A DNA stretch of 64,000 bases from Mycolicibacterium iranicum (GTDB lineage: Bacteria; Actinomycetota; Actinomycetes; Mycobacteriales; Mycobacteriaceae), in the NCBI RefSeq assembly GCF_002101705.1, contig NZ_LQPC01000041.1:1-64000 (forward strand), given 5' to 3'. Positions 33,516-42,063 of the stretch are shown piece by piece. The notes under the pieces were generated by a model, which ran no database searches, was not told where the DNA came from, and was given only the letters and a program-made list of their open reading frames with translations. Within the stretch, counting starts at the first letter, position 1; the number at the start of each line of letters is the position of its first letter. The translations under genes and the position numbers were made by a program.

Positions 33516-34466
33516 ATGCAACGGTCCCGACAATCTGCGAGCTTCGCTGTGACCGCGATGTTCGCTCTGGTCGCACTGTTTCTGGCAGCGTGCGGCAGTT
33601 CGAATCCACTCGGTGGTGGTGAGATATCCGGGGACCTGAAGACGATCAAGGTGGGGTCGGCGGACTTCACCGAGTCGAAGATCATCGCCGAGATCTACGC
33701 ACAGGCCCTGGAAGCCAACGGCTTCACGATCACCCGCCAGTTCGGTATCGGCAGCCGGGAGACGTACATCCCGGCGGTGCAGGATCATTCGATCGACCTG
33801 ATCCCCGAGTACACCGGCAATCTTCTGCAGTACTTCGATGCCAAGAGCACCGCCACCACCCCGGACACGGTGCTGCTGGCCCTCTTCAAGGCGCTGCCCG
33901 GAGATTTGTCGATCCTCTACCCGTCACCGGCCGAGGACAAAGACACCTTGGCGGTGACCGAGGAGACCGCGCAGCGTTGGAACCTGAAGTCGATCGCCGA
34001 CCTCGCGAAGCGCTCCCCGGAGGTGAAAGTCGGTGGGCCGTCTGAGTTTCAGACCAGACAGACAGGACTGGTGGGGCTGAAGGAGAAGTACGGTCTCGAC
34101 ATCGCCCCTGCGAACTTTATCGCGATCAGCGATGGCGGCGGTCCCGCGACCGTGCAGGCGCTGGCCGACGGAACGGTCACCGCGGCCAACATCTTCAGCA
34201 CTTCGCCGGCCATCGAGCAGAGCAAGCTGGTGGTGCTGGAAGATCCGGAGAACGTCTTCCTGGCGGCGAACGTGGTGCCGCTGGTCGCCTCCCAGAAGAT
34301 GTCGAACGAACTCAAGACGGTGCTGGACGCGGTCAGCGCGAAACTCACCACCGAAGCCCTGATTGAACTGAACACCTCGGTGGAGGGAAATCAGGGCATC
34401 GATCCCGACGAAGCCGCAGAGAAATGGATCGCCGACAACGGCTTCAACGAACCGATCGGGAAATAG
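33516..34466 (+). CDS. proX: osmoprotectant ABC transporter substrate-binding lipoprotein ProX
   Basis: 316 aa. Lipobox LFLAAC with the lipidated Cys at 26, then the ProX/OpuC periplasmic-binding fold (IKVGSADFTESKIIAEIYAQ, DLIPEYTGNLLQYF, VTAANIFSTSPAI). It binds quaternary amines such as glycine betaine outside the membrane and delivers them to ProWZ. AAAGGA lies before the ATG. First gene of proX-V-W-Z, Rv3759c-Rv3756c order. Confidence 0.93.
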   Translation: MQRSRQSASFAVTAMFALVALFLAACGSSNPLGGGEISGDLKTIKVGSADFTESKIIAEIYAQALEANGFTITRQFGIGSRETYIPAVQDHSIDLIPEYTGNLLQYFDAKSTATTPDTVLLALFKALPGDLSILYPSPAEDKDTLAVTEETAQRWNLKSIADLAKRSPEVKVGGPSEFQTRQTGLVGLKEKYGLDIAPANFIAISDGGGPATVQALADGTVTAANIFSTSPAIEQSKLVVLEDPENVFLAANVVPLVASQKMSNELKTVLDAVSAKLTTEALIELNTSVEGNQGIDPDEAAEKWIADNGFNEPIGK

Positions 34467-34479
34467 GGGACGCAACCAC

Positions 34480-35589
34480 GTGATCACGTTCGAGAACGTC
34501 ACGAAGAAGTATCCCGACGGCACCGTCGCGGTCGACGACCTCACCCTGGAGGTACCGGAGGGCACCCTCACGGTGTTCGTGGGTCCGTCGGGCTGTGGCA
34601 AGACCACGTCGATGCGGATGATCAACCGGATGATCGAACCGACCTCGGGAACGTTGACCGTCGACGGCAAGGACGTCACGAAGGTCGATGCGGTCAAGCT
34701 GCGCCTCGGGATCGGCTACGTGATCCAGAGTGCCGGGCTGATGCCGCACCTGCGGGTCATCGACAATGTCGCCACTGTGCCGGTGCTGCGCGGTGAATCA
34801 CGGCGCAGCGCACGCAGGTCCGCGCTCGGCGTGCTCGAGCGGGTGGGCCTGGACCCCAAGCTGGCCGACCGCTATCCGGCTCAGCTCTCGGGAGGGCAAC
34901 AGCAGCGCGTCGGGGTGGCGCGGGCGCTGGCCGCCGACCCGCCGATCCTGCTGATGGACGAACCGTTCAGCGCGGTGGACCCGGTGGTCCGCGAGGACCT
35001 GCAAACCGAAATCCTGCGACTGCAGAGCGAATTGCGCAAGACGATCGTGTTCGTCACCCATGACATCGACGAGGCGGTCAAACTCGGCGACAAGGTCGCC
35101 GTATTCGGCCGCGGCGGAGTGCTGCAGCAGTACGCCGACCCGCAGTTCGTGTTGTCCAACCCCGCAAACGAACTCGTGTCGTCCTTCGTCGGTGCCGATC
35201 GCGGCTACCGCGGTCTCCAGTTCTTCCATGCCACCGGGTTGCCGTTGCACGACGTGCCGAACGCGCCGGAGTCCGACATCGACGCGCTCGATCTCGGCCC
35301 CGAGGACTGGGTGCTGGTCACCAAAGCCGACAAAACACCGTACGCGTGGATGAACGCCGAAGGCGTTGCGCTACACCGCAAAGGCAATTCGCTGTACGAC
35401 TGCACCATCGGCGGTGGTTCGTTCTTCCACCCCGACGGAACCCTGCGGCAGGCACTCGACGCCGCGCTGTCATCCCCGACGGGGCTGGGGGTCGCTGTCG
35501 ACGAGGAGGGTCACCTGATCGGCGGGGTGCGCGCACCCGACGTCCTCGAACTTCTGCAGAAGCAGCGGCATATCCCGGAGTTGGGGTAG
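34480..35589 (+). CDS. proV: osmoprotectant ABC transporter ATP-binding protein ProV
   Basis: 369 aa. Walker A GPSGCGKTTSMRM, signature QLSGGQQQRVGVARAL, Walker B ILLMDEPFSAVDP, switch FVTHDIDEA. The C-terminal about 120 residues form a regulatory tandem CBS-like region (SLYDCTIGGGSFFHPDGTLR) as in OpuCA proteins, probably sensing ionic strength or a nucleotide. GTG start with AGGGGA upstream, 13 bp after proX. Confidence 0.93.
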   Translation: MITFENVTKKYPDGTVAVDDLTLEVPEGTLTVFVGPSGCGKTTSMRMINRMIEPTSGTLTVDGKDVTKVDAVKLRLGIGYVIQSAGLMPHLRVIDNVATVPVLRGESRRSARRSALGVLERVGLDPKLADRYPAQLSGGQQQRVGVARALAADPPILLMDEPFSAVDPVVREDLQTEILRLQSELRKTIVFVTHDIDEAVKLGDKVAVFGRGGVLQQYADPQFVLSNPANELVSSFVGADRGYRGLQFFHATGLPLHDVPNAPESDIDALDLGPEDWVLVTKADKTPYAWMNAEGVALHRKGNSLYDCTIGGGSFFHPDGTLRQALDAALSSPTGLGVAVDEEGHLIGGVRAPDVLELLQKQRHIPELG

Positions 35590-35596
35590 TCAGCGA

Positions 35597-36274
35597 ATGC
35601 GCTATCTGTTCACACACCTCGACGATCTCTGGACGTTGACGCTGATCCACCTGCGGCTGTCGCTCATCCCGATCGTCCTGGGTCTGGTGATCGCTGTTCC
35701 GCTGGGCGCGTTCGTTCAACGCACGACGGTGTTGCGGCGCCTGACGACGGTGACGGCGAGCATCATCTTCACGATCCCGTCGCTGGCCTTGTTCGTGGTG
35801 CTGCCGCTGGTCATCCCGACCCGCATCCTCGACGAGGCCAACGTTATCGTGGCGCTCACCCTGTACACGGTCGCACTGCTGGTGCGGGCGGTACCGGAGG
35901 CGCTCGACGCGGTGTCACCGGCAGTGCTCGACGCCGCTACCGCGGTCGGCTACAAACCGTTGACACGAATGCTGAAAATCGAACTGCCGCTGGCACTTCC
36001 GGTCCTGATCGCGAGCCTGCGAGTCGTCGCGGTCACGAACATCTCGATGGTCGCCGTCGGCTCGGTCATCGGCATCGGCGGCCTCGGCACCTGGTTCACC
36101 GAGGGTTATCAGGCGAACAAGAGTGACCAGATCATCGCCGGCATCATCGCGATCTTCGTGCTGGCCATCGTCATCGACACCCTGATCATGCTGGCGGGCA
36201 AGGCCCTGACGCCCTGGGAACGGGCGTCCCGGGCATCGAAGACGTCTCCGGCGAAGGCGGGGGCGAGGTCGTGA
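35597..36274 (+). CDS. proW: osmoprotectant ABC transporter permease ProW
   Basis: 225 aa with about five membrane helices and the permease EAA-like loop VLDAATAVGYKPLTRMLKIEL. The C-terminal tail is basic. It overlaps the second permease gene proZ by 4 bp, so the two permeases are made together for a ProW-ProZ heterodimer. Confidence 0.92.
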   Translation: MRYLFTHLDDLWTLTLIHLRLSLIPIVLGLVIAVPLGAFVQRTTVLRRLTTVTASIIFTIPSLALFVVLPLVIPTRILDEANVIVALTLYTVALLVRAVPEALDAVSPAVLDAATAVGYKPLTRMLKIELPLALPVLIASLRVVAVTNISMVAVGSVIGIGGLGTWFTEGYQANKSDQIIAGIIAIFVLAIVIDTLIMLAGKALTPWERASRASKTSPAKAGARS

Positions 36275-37053
36275 ACTTTCTGCAAGATGCGCTGTCGTTC
36301 ATCTTCACCGCGGCCAACTGGGGTGGCCCCGCCGGTCTGACGGCAAGGATTCTCGAACATCTCCAGTACACCGCCATTGCGGTGTTCTTCTCGGCGGTGA
36401 TCGCTGTGCCGCTCGGCATGCTCATCGGCCACACCGGCCGGGGCACTTTCCTCGTCGTCACCGGCGTCAACGCCCTGCGGGCACTGCCCACGCTGGGCGT
36501 GCTGCTTCTCGGAGTGCTCCTGTGGGGGCTGGGCCTGATCCCGCCGACGGTGGCCCTCATGCTTCTGGGCATCCCACCGCTGCTGGCGGGCACCTATTCG
36601 GGCATCGCGAACGTCGACCGGTCGGTGGTCGATGCCGCCCGGTCGATGGGCATGACGGAGACGCAGATCTTGCTGCGGGTGGAGACGCCCAACGCGCTGC
36701 CGCTGATCCTCGCGGGCCTGCGCACCGCGACCCTGCAGATTGTCGCGACGGCGACGGTGGCCGCTTACGCGAGCCTGGGCGGGCTCGGCCGCTATCTCAT
36801 CGACGGCATCAAGGTGCGCGAGTTCTACCTCGCGCTCGTGGGTGCGCTGATGGTCACGGTGCTGGCGTTGATCCTGGACGGCGCCCTGGCGTTCGCGGTG
36901 TGGGCGTCGGTTCCCGGCACCGGCAGACTGCGTCGTCCCGGCTCGATGCCGCAGCCGTTTCTCGACGATGAGGTTGCGCTCGAATCTCGTTCGCGCCGCG
37001 ATTCCGAAGCCCGCCACGAACGGGGTGACCCGCCGACTACGGTAGAGGCATGA
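36271..37053 (+). CDS. proZ: osmoprotectant ABC transporter permease ProZ
   Basis: 260 aa; helices include HLQYTAIAVFFSAVIAVPLG and a loop VVDAARSMGMTETQILLRVE that contacts the ATPase. Starts at GTG 36271 inside the proW stop. Its stop overlaps the start of the glycolipid-binding-like gene (ATGA), which extends the operon by one gene. Confidence 0.92.
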   Translation: MNFLQDALSFIFTAANWGGPAGLTARILEHLQYTAIAVFFSAVIAVPLGMLIGHTGRGTFLVVTGVNALRALPTLGVLLLGVLLWGLGLIPPTVALMLLGIPPLLAGTYSGIANVDRSVVDAARSMGMTETQILLRVETPNALPLILAGLRTATLQIVATATVAAYASLGGLGRYLIDGIKVREFYLALVGALMVTVLALILDGALAFAVWASVPGTGRLRRPGSMPQPFLDDEVALESRSRRDSEARHERGDPPTTVEA

Positions 37054-37646
37054 GTGAAGCCGAGCGCTCGGGCGGGAGTACCTGGCCTGCTGTACTGACG
37101 TGGAGGGCGCATGACGTACCGCGCATGGAGTCGGTTCGTGTCCAGCTCTCCGGCAAACGCGTCAAGGCCTACGGCCGCGTGGTTGCCGCAGCCACATCGG
37201 TGCATCCCGCGTTCAGCGCGTCCTACGATCTCGTCACCGACGAACACGGCGCCACCAAGCGACTGTCGCTGACCGTCACGCTCGCCGAGCGGGAGCGCCA
37301 GCTCTCGATCGCGCGCGACGAAGAGAACATGTGGATGGTGCAGGAACACTCTGGCCAGACCAGCCGCTCAGCGTTCGACGGCGCGCTGGACGTCGACGCG
37401 GTATTCAGCCCGTTCTTCAACGCCCTGCCCATCCGCCGCCTCGGCATCCTGCCCGGCAGCGGTGAGTCGGTGACCATGCCCGTCGTCTACGTCCGGGTGC
37501 CCGACCTGGCAGTCGACGTGGCCACGATCAGCTACGCGGCCACCGCGGACGGAATCAAGTTGAGCTCGCCGGTGGCGGACACGACCATCTCGGTCGACGC
37601 CGACGGTTTCATCCTCGACTATCCAGGGTTGGCAGAGCGGATCTGA
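37050..37646 (+). CDS. putative glycolipid-binding domain protein (DUF1089)
   Basis: 198 aa, Rv3755c-like. Blocks: WPAVLTWRAHDVPRMESVRV, AFSASYDLVTDEHGATKRLS, VFSPFFNALPIRRLGI, PVVYVRVPDLAVD, ending in TTISVDADGFILDYPGL. The family forms a lipocalin-like barrel proposed to bind glycolipids. Last gene of the pro operon. Its 3' end overlaps the convergent tyrA by 38 bp. Confidence 0.82.
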   Translation: MSEAERSGGSTWPAVLTWRAHDVPRMESVRVQLSGKRVKAYGRVVAAATSVHPAFSASYDLVTDEHGATKRLSLTVTLAERERQLSIARDEENMWMVQEHSGQTSRSAFDGALDVDAVFSPFFNALPIRRLGILPGSGESVTMPVVYVRVPDLAVDVATISYAATADGIKLSSPVADTTISVDADGFILDYPGLAERI

Positions 37647-38568
37647 TCACGCCGCCCGCACGCCCGGCGGCAGCCAGTTCATCGCGCCAGCCGTCCTCGC
37701 CGAGCACGGTCGCGACGATCTGTGGGCGGCTGAAGCTGTCGTAGCGGATCCGCGCGGCGTGCCCGGCTTCTACGAGTTCGGCCACCGGGTGGTGCTTGGC
37801 CAGCTGGTTCCGTGCGTCGACCAACCGGCGCAGCGCTTTGTCGAGTACCGGCACCAGCTGAGAGGCGTTGGCTTCGCACATCGCCCTGACCAGGTCGGGC
37901 GCAGTGCCGGCGACGCGGGTGCCGTCGCGGAAGGATCCCGCGGCCAGGGCGAAGGCCAACGGGACCTCCCCGGCTGTTGCGGCAAGCGCCTCGGCGAGCA
38001 GGTGTGGCAGGTGCGAGATCGTCGCCGCCGCCACGTCGTGTTCGTCGGAGCGGGCGGGGACGACGAACGCGCCGCAGTCCAACGCGAGTTGCATCACCGC
38101 GGCCCAGACGGTGGGGTCGACATGGTCGTCGACGCTGACCACCCAGGGTGTGTTGTGAAACAGGCGTTCGTCCCCGGCGGTCCAGCCCGAATGGGCCGTG
38201 CCCGTCATCGGGTGGCCGCCGACGAAGCGGTCGAGCAACCCGGCTTTGTCGACCTCGGTGAGCACCGCACCCTTGACGCTGGTCACGTCGGTCAGCGGAC
38301 ACTCGGGGGCGGTGGCGCGGATATGACGCAACATCTGTGCAAGTGCCGGCATCGGGACGGCGAGCACGATCAATGCGCCGGATTGCGCGGCCCGCGTGAG
38401 GGCCTCGTCGAGGTTGGTGGTGGCGTCGAAACCGTCGAAGCGGGCCGCCTCCACGCCCTCGACCGATCGGTTGTAGCCGAACACCGCGCGGCCTGCGGCC
38501 TTCGCGGCCCGCATCAGCGAACCGCCGATCAACCCGAGGCCGACCACACACACCGGTGTATTCGTCAC
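37609..38568 (-). CDS. tyrA: prephenate dehydrogenase
   Basis: 319 aa. NAD-binding VCVVGLGLIGGSLMRAAKAA, LTDVTSVKGAVL, catalytic His region GGHPMTGTAHSGW and SDEHDVAAATISHLPHLLAE. It oxidatively decarboxylates prephenate to 4-hydroxyphenylpyruvate for tyrosine synthesis; an aromatic aminotransferase such as HisC2 could finish the pathway. GTG start with a TAGTCT -10 box six bases upstream. Rv3754 orthologue by context. Confidence 0.92.
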   Translation of the reverse strand: MTNTPVCVVGLGLIGGSLMRAAKAAGRAVFGYNRSVEGVEAARFDGFDATTNLDEALTRAAQSGALIVLAVPMPALAQMLRHIRATAPECPLTDVTSVKGAVLTEVDKAGLLDRFVGGHPMTGTAHSGWTAGDERLFHNTPWVVSVDDHVDPTVWAAVMQLALDCGAFVVPARSDEHDVAAATISHLPHLLAEALAATAGEVPLAFALAAGSFRDGTRVAGTAPDLVRAMCEANASQLVPVLDKALRRLVDARNQLAKHHPVAELVEAGHAARIRYDSFSRPQIVATVLGEDGWRDELAAAGRAGGVIRSALPTLDSRG

Positions 38569-38574
38569 GTGCCC

Positions 38575-38580
38575 AGACTA
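38575..38580 (-). promoter_or_regulatory. -10 box of tyrA (leaderless)
   Basis: TAGTCT (TANNNT) on the minus strand, followed by six bases and the GTG start of tyrA. Confidence 0.5.
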
Positions 38581-38612
38581 CGAGCGCGCTGGTAAAGCCC
38601 CAGGTAGGGGAC

Positions 38613-38618
38613 TACCGT
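38613..38618 (+). promoter_or_regulatory. -10 box upstream of the deaminase-associated gene
   Basis: TACCGT (TANNNT) followed by eight bases and the ATG at 38627; no purine-rich ribosome site between them. Suggests a leaderless or nearly leaderless transcript. Confidence 0.4.
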
Positions 38619-38626
38619 TAGCGCCT

Positions 38627-39151
38627 ATGGGAGCGCACAGTGCACAGAAGCAGGAGCGGGCGACCGACGTTCCGGACGGCTTCGGCGTGGCCGTCGTCCG
38701 GGAGGACGGCAAGTGGCGATGCAGCGCGATGCGCCCTGCCGCCCTCACCAGCCTGACCGCTGCCGAGACCGAGCTACGCGAATTGCGAAGCGCAGGAGCG
38801 GTTTTCGGCATTCTCGATATCGACGACGAGTTCTTCGTGATCGTTCGGCCCGCTCCCTCCGGGGCTCGGCTGCTGTTGTCGGACGCCACTGCGGCACTTG
38901 ACTACGACATCGCGGCCGAAGTCCTGGAGAAGCTCGACACCGAGATCGACGACGAGGAGCTGGAACGGTGTGACCCGTTCGAAGAAGGGGACCTCGGCGT
39001 GCTCTCCGACATCGGACTGCCCGAGGCGGTGCTCGGGGTGATCCTCGACGAGAGCGACGACCTCTACGCCGACGAGCAGGTCGGCCGGATCGCGCGTGAG
39101 ATGGGTTTCGCAGACGAGCTCTCGGCGGTGCTCGAGCGTCTGGGCCGGTGA
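38627..39151 (+). CDS. tRNA adenosine deaminase-associated protein
   Basis: 174-aa acidic protein, Rv3753c-like, found immediately 5' of tadA in actinobacteria. Blocks: DGFGVAVVREDGKWRCSAMR, FGILDIDDEFFVIVRPAPSG, LLLSDATAALDYDIAAEVLE, and a very acidic C-terminal half (EIDDEELERCDPFEEGDLG). Its exact job is unknown; conservation of the gene pair suggests it assists TadA or its substrate recognition. Confidence 0.85.
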   Translation: MGAHSAQKQERATDVPDGFGVAVVREDGKWRCSAMRPAALTSLTAAETELRELRSAGAVFGILDIDDEFFVIVRPAPSGARLLLSDATAALDYDIAAEVLEKLDTEIDDEELERCDPFEEGDLGVLSDIGLPEAVLGVILDESDDLYADEQVGRIAREMGFADELSAVLERLGR

Positions 39152-39173
39152 GCCGGCGATCGCGCCGCAGCCG

Positions 39174-39623
39174 TTGACGGACGAGGCGCTGATTCGTGCT
39201 GCTCTGGAGGCAGCACGTCACGCAGGACCACGCGATGTGCCGATCGGCGCTGTCGTCGTCGCCGCAGACGGCACGGAGCTGGCGCGGGCGGCGAATGCGC
39301 GCGAGGAGCTGGGCGATCCGACGGCGCACGCGGAAATCCTGGCGTTGCGTGCCGCGGCGCTGGCGCTCGGTGACGGATGGCGGTTGGAAGGCGCGACGCT
39401 GGCGGTGACGGTCGAACCGTGCACGATGTGCGCGGGCGCTTTGGTGATGGCCCGGATCGGGCGTGTGGTGTTCGGGGCGTGGGAGCCGAAGACGGGTGCG
39501 GTGGGCTCGCTGTGGGATGTGGTACGTGACCGGCGGCTCACCCATCGGCCCCAGGTGCGTGGCGGTGTGTTGGAAGCCGAGTGCGCAGCGCCGCTGGAGG
39601 AGTTCTTCGCCCGCCAGCGCTGA
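39174..39623 (+). CDS. tadA: tRNA(adenine34) deaminase TadA
   Basis: 149 aa. Zinc deaminase motifs GDPTAHAEILALRAA (HAE) and TVEPCTMCAGALVMARI (PCxxC). It converts A34 to inosine in tRNA-Arg(ACG), the tRNA encoded at 11787. TTG 39174 matches the usual N-terminus (TDEALIRAALEAA); a longer GTG start at 39096 inside the upstream gene is less likely. Rv3752c-like. Confidence 0.88.
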   Translation: MTDEALIRAALEAARHAGPRDVPIGAVVVAADGTELARAANAREELGDPTAHAEILALRAAALALGDGWRLEGATLAVTVEPCTMCAGALVMARIGRVVFGAWEPKTGAVGSLWDVVRDRRLTHRPQVRGGVLEAECAAPLEEFFARQR

Positions 39624-39751
39624 GGTCCCCTTGCACCGCGAGTGCGCGGGTCTGTACGCCGACGCGCCGCACAAGCCCGGCATTTTGCGCGCGCTCGTCA
39701 GAGGTGGGCGGCGTTTTGGTCCACGACGTGTCGATCGGTAAGCTGCCACAC

Positions 39752-39842
39752 GGTGGCGTGTCCGAGCGGCCTAAGGAGCACGCCTCGAAAGCGTGTGACG
39801 GGTAACCCCCGTCCGAGGGTTCAAATCCCTCCGCCACCGCCA
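39752..39842 (+). tRNA. tRNA-Ser (CGA anticodon)
   Basis: Acceptor GGTGGCG (39752-39758) pairs with CGCCACC (39832-39838); discriminator G, CCA encoded. Anticodon stem CACGC/GCGTG, loop CTCGAAA, anticodon CGA at 39786-39788. Long variable arm. Ends just before a strong terminator hairpin. Confidence 0.97.
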
Positions 39843-39848
39843 CGCACA

Positions 39849-39888
39849 AGAAAGCCCCGCAGCCTGCGATGCAGGTGCGGGGCTTTCT
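39849..39888. terminator. bidirectional intrinsic terminator
   Basis: AGAAAGCCCCGCA pairs perfectly with TGCGGGGCTTTCT (39876-39888), with an inner CCTGC-GAT-GCAGG stem and one unpaired G. Short A/T runs at the base on both strands suit termination of both the tRNA-Ser transcript and the convergent CsbD gene. Confidence 0.85.
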
Positions 39889-39894
39889 CAACAG

Positions 39895-40068
39895 CTAGTT
39901 CTTGAAAGCGTCCTTGACCTTCTCGCCGGCGTCTTTCAGGCTGGACTTGGCCTGGTCGAACTTGCCTTCGTTCTCGGTGCTCTTGTCACCGGTGAGCTTG
40001 CCGAGACCCTCCTTGGCCTTGCCGCCGAGGTCGTCGATCTTGTTGCTTGCCTTGTCGTCGGCACCCAT
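39895..40068 (-). CDS. CsbD-like stress protein
   Basis: 57-aa lysine-rich, highly charged protein (KASNKIDDLGGKAKEGLGKL, FDQAKSSLKDAGEKVKDAF) typical of CsbD general-stress proteins. ATG 40068 has GGAAGGAA upstream. A SigF-like promoter lies at 40119-40144, fitting stress-induced expression. Function at the molecular level unknown. Confidence 0.88.
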   Translation of the reverse strand: MGADDKASNKIDDLGGKAKEGLGKLTGDKSTENEGKFDQAKSSLKDAGEKVKDAFKN

Positions 40069-40118
40069 CGTGCGTTCCTTCCGCAGAGTTCGGCTCGAAG
40101 TCGAGCCACCCGGGGTGG

Positions 40119-40144
40119 ATACCTGAACATCGCGCTTTTGAAAC
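40119..40144 (-). promoter_or_regulatory. candidate SigF promoter of the CsbD gene
   Basis: On the minus strand GTTT (-35, 40144-40141), 16 bases, then AGGTAT (-10, 40124-40119), close to the mycobacterial SigF pattern GTTT-N15-17-GGGTAT. It lies about 50 bp upstream of the CsbD start and overlaps the end of the preceding SDR gene region. Confidence 0.5.
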
Positions 40145-40145
40145 G

Positions 40146-40874
40146 TCACACCCTCCCCAGGTAGTCGGCTCCGCCGACGTAGACCGTGTGCCCGTCGAGA
40201 CCCGGGGCCTCCACAGCGTCGACGATCGCCCCCGCGAACTCTTCGATCGTCGGCAGAGGGCCTGCGGCCCGGCGTCGTGCCACGGCGTCGGGGTTGCAGC
40301 GGTCCAGCAGACGCACCACAAAGGTGCCTTCGATCATGTCGCCCGACACCACGACCAGCTCCACCCCGTGTCGCTCAAGGACTGCCCGCATATTCTTCAG
40401 TGCGCGTTCACCCGCATGCTTGCTCGCCGCCACGGCCTCGTACTCCGCGGGCACCGGCTTGGTGTCGTGGAAGTGCGCCTGGTGGCTGGTGACGAACACG
40501 ATGCGCCCGCCCGCAGGCATCGCCTCGAGCGCCCGGCGTGCCAGCGCGGCCTGAGCATCCCGGTTGATCCGCATGGCATAACCGGGGTCGGCTCCGCGTT
40601 CCATGCCGCCGGAAGCGTTGAGCACCAGGACATCCAGCCGGCCGATGGTGGAAAGCATTGCTGTGACGGCGGATTCGTCGCACAGATCCGCCCGCACGGA
40701 GACGGCTGTGCCCCCGGCGTCCCTGATGCGCTCGACGATCTCGTCGGCACGGCGGGCCTTGTCGCGATAGTTCACGACGACGTGGCGGTCGGCGCCGGCA
40801 AGCCGCACTGCGACCTCGGCACCGATACCGCGAGAGGCACCCGTGACCAGGATTGTCCGCTGACTATTCGGCAT
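40146..40874 (-). CDS. SDR-fold oxidoreductase with displaced catalytic Tyr
   Basis: 242 aa. TGASRGIGAEVAVRLAG (TGxxxGxG), LVLNASGGMERG (NAS in place of NAG), Ser130 in VFVTSHQAHFHD. The usual YxxxK is replaced by EYEAVAASKHAGE: K152 is present, but four residues before it is Val148, with Tyr145 instead at -7. Last gene of the E1/lipoyl/ACP/KAS III operon, overlapping the KAS III gene by 11 bp; it may reduce the condensed product. Confidence 0.82.
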   Translation of the reverse strand: MPNSQRTILVTGASRGIGAEVAVRLAGADRHVVVNYRDKARRADEIVERIRDAGGTAVSVRADLCDESAVTAMLSTIGRLDVLVLNASGGMERGADPGYAMRINRDAQAALARRALEAMPAGGRIVFVTSHQAHFHDTKPVPAEYEAVAASKHAGERALKNMRAVLERHGVELVVVSGDMIEGTFVVRLLDRCNPDAVARRRAAGPLPTIEEFAGAIVDAVEAPGLDGHTVYVGGADYLGRV

Positions 40875-41802
40875 CGGCGGTGTCGGTGAGATCGTAGTCG
40901 ACGGCGACACCACCCCATGCCTCGCCAGAACCATAGGCGACGAGCATCGCCCTGCCCGACAACGGGATCGAGCCCTCGGCGACACATGCCCCCAGCGCCA
41001 GGGGGATCGACGCCGACGACGTGTTGCCGAAGTTCTCGACGCGATCGACGAACACGGCGCCGCCGGTGTCGATCTCCTGCAGACGCTCCAGTATTCGGGA
41101 GTTGGCCTGGTGTCCGATCAGAATCGAGGGCTTCATGTCGTTGTCCAGCAGGCGATTCACGGTGTCGGACATCATCCGCACAGCACGGTGGTAGACCCGC
41201 ATGCCGTCGAGCGCAATGCCCTTGCCCAGCTGGCCGCGCATCAGATCCGCACCCTCACCGTCACATCCCGCATGCCACTGGTGCTTTCGGAACTCCTCTC
41301 GGGGCTCGATGAGGACCGCGGCTGCGCCGTCGCCGAACAAGGGACCGGTGTTGCGGTCGCTCTTGTCAAGCATCCGCGACATCGCCTCGACGCAACACAC
41401 GATCACCGCCCCGCCGTCGCCCGATTCGCACAGCGACAGCGCGTTGATCAAGCCGTAGACGAAACCGCTGCAGGCAGCGCTCATGTCGAAGGCCAAAACG
41501 TCGGTCGGTAGTCCTGACTTCGTCGCGACGCTCTGTGCGATCCCCGGCACCGCCCCACCTGCCGAACTGCTGACGACGATCAGCGCCGAGACGGTGACAC
41601 GGTCACGGTGACGTTCCACCAGCGGTGCGCAGACGCGCGCCGCGACGTCGTCGAGTTCGTCGGAATCGTCCATCCACCACCGCGCACCCACGCCTGTGCG
41701 CCTGCGGATCCACTCGTCGGTCAGACCGATCGAGTCGAAGAAGGAGTTCGGGATGTGCTTTCCGGGTGTCGCTGTGGCGATGTCGACGATCCCAGCGCTC
41801 AT
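40864..41802 (-). CDS. KAS III-like condensing enzyme (FabH family)
   Basis: 312 aa, thiolase fold. Catalytic triad visible: C111 in FDMSAACSGF, H231 in LIGHQANSRI, N260 in ENFGNTSSAS. The N-terminal EWIRRRTGVGARWW is the FabH signature. FabH-type enzymes join an acyl-thioester primer to malonyl-ACP or, in secondary metabolism, transfer acyl groups without decarboxylation. The adjacent dedicated ACP and lipoyl-domain genes suggest a specialised substrate. Overlaps the ACP gene (ATGA). Confidence 0.87.
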   Translation of the reverse strand: MSAGIVDIATATPGKHIPNSFFDSIGLTDEWIRRRTGVGARWWMDDSDELDDVAARVCAPLVERHRDRVTVSALIVVSSSAGGAVPGIAQSVATKSGLPTDVLAFDMSAACSGFVYGLINALSLCESGDGGAVIVCCVEAMSRMLDKSDRNTGPLFGDGAAAVLIEPREEFRKHQWHAGCDGEGADLMRGQLGKGIALDGMRVYHRAVRMMSDTVNRLLDNDMKPSILIGHQANSRILERLQEIDTGGAVFVDRVENFGNTSSASIPLALGACVAEGSIPLSGRAMLVAYGSGEAWGGVAVDYDLTDTADAE

Positions 41803-42047
41803 TCGGTCCCGATCAGTGCCCGGAAGTAATCCTTGATCTGCGCGGGAGTGGTGCAGTCGTCGACCTTTTCGAGGTCGGCATTCACACTGAACTCCTGTTC
41901 GAGCATCTCGACCATCTCGGCGATGTCGAGCGAGTCGAGATCCAGATCCCAGATGGCCTTGTCGAAGTCGGCGACCTCGGCATCGGGTACGCGGCGGCGC
42001 ACGAATTTCAGCACGATCGGGTTCATTCGTTCGTCTACGGACGGCAT
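41799..42047 (-). CDS. acyl carrier protein
   Basis: 82 aa. Phosphopantetheine attachment Ser39 in WDLDLDSLDIAEMVEMLE, preceded by the helix IVLKFVRRRV. AAAGGCG before the ATG. A discrete ACP placed between a lipoyl-domain gene and a KAS III gene points to a dedicated acyl shuttle rather than the housekeeping fatty acid ACP. Confidence 0.88.
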   Translation of the reverse strand: MPSVDERMNPIVLKFVRRRVPDAEVADFDKAIWDLDLDSLDIAEMVEMLEQEFSVNADLEKVDDCTTPAQIKDYFRALIGTE

Positions 42048-42063
42048 TGTTTCGCCTTTCAGA

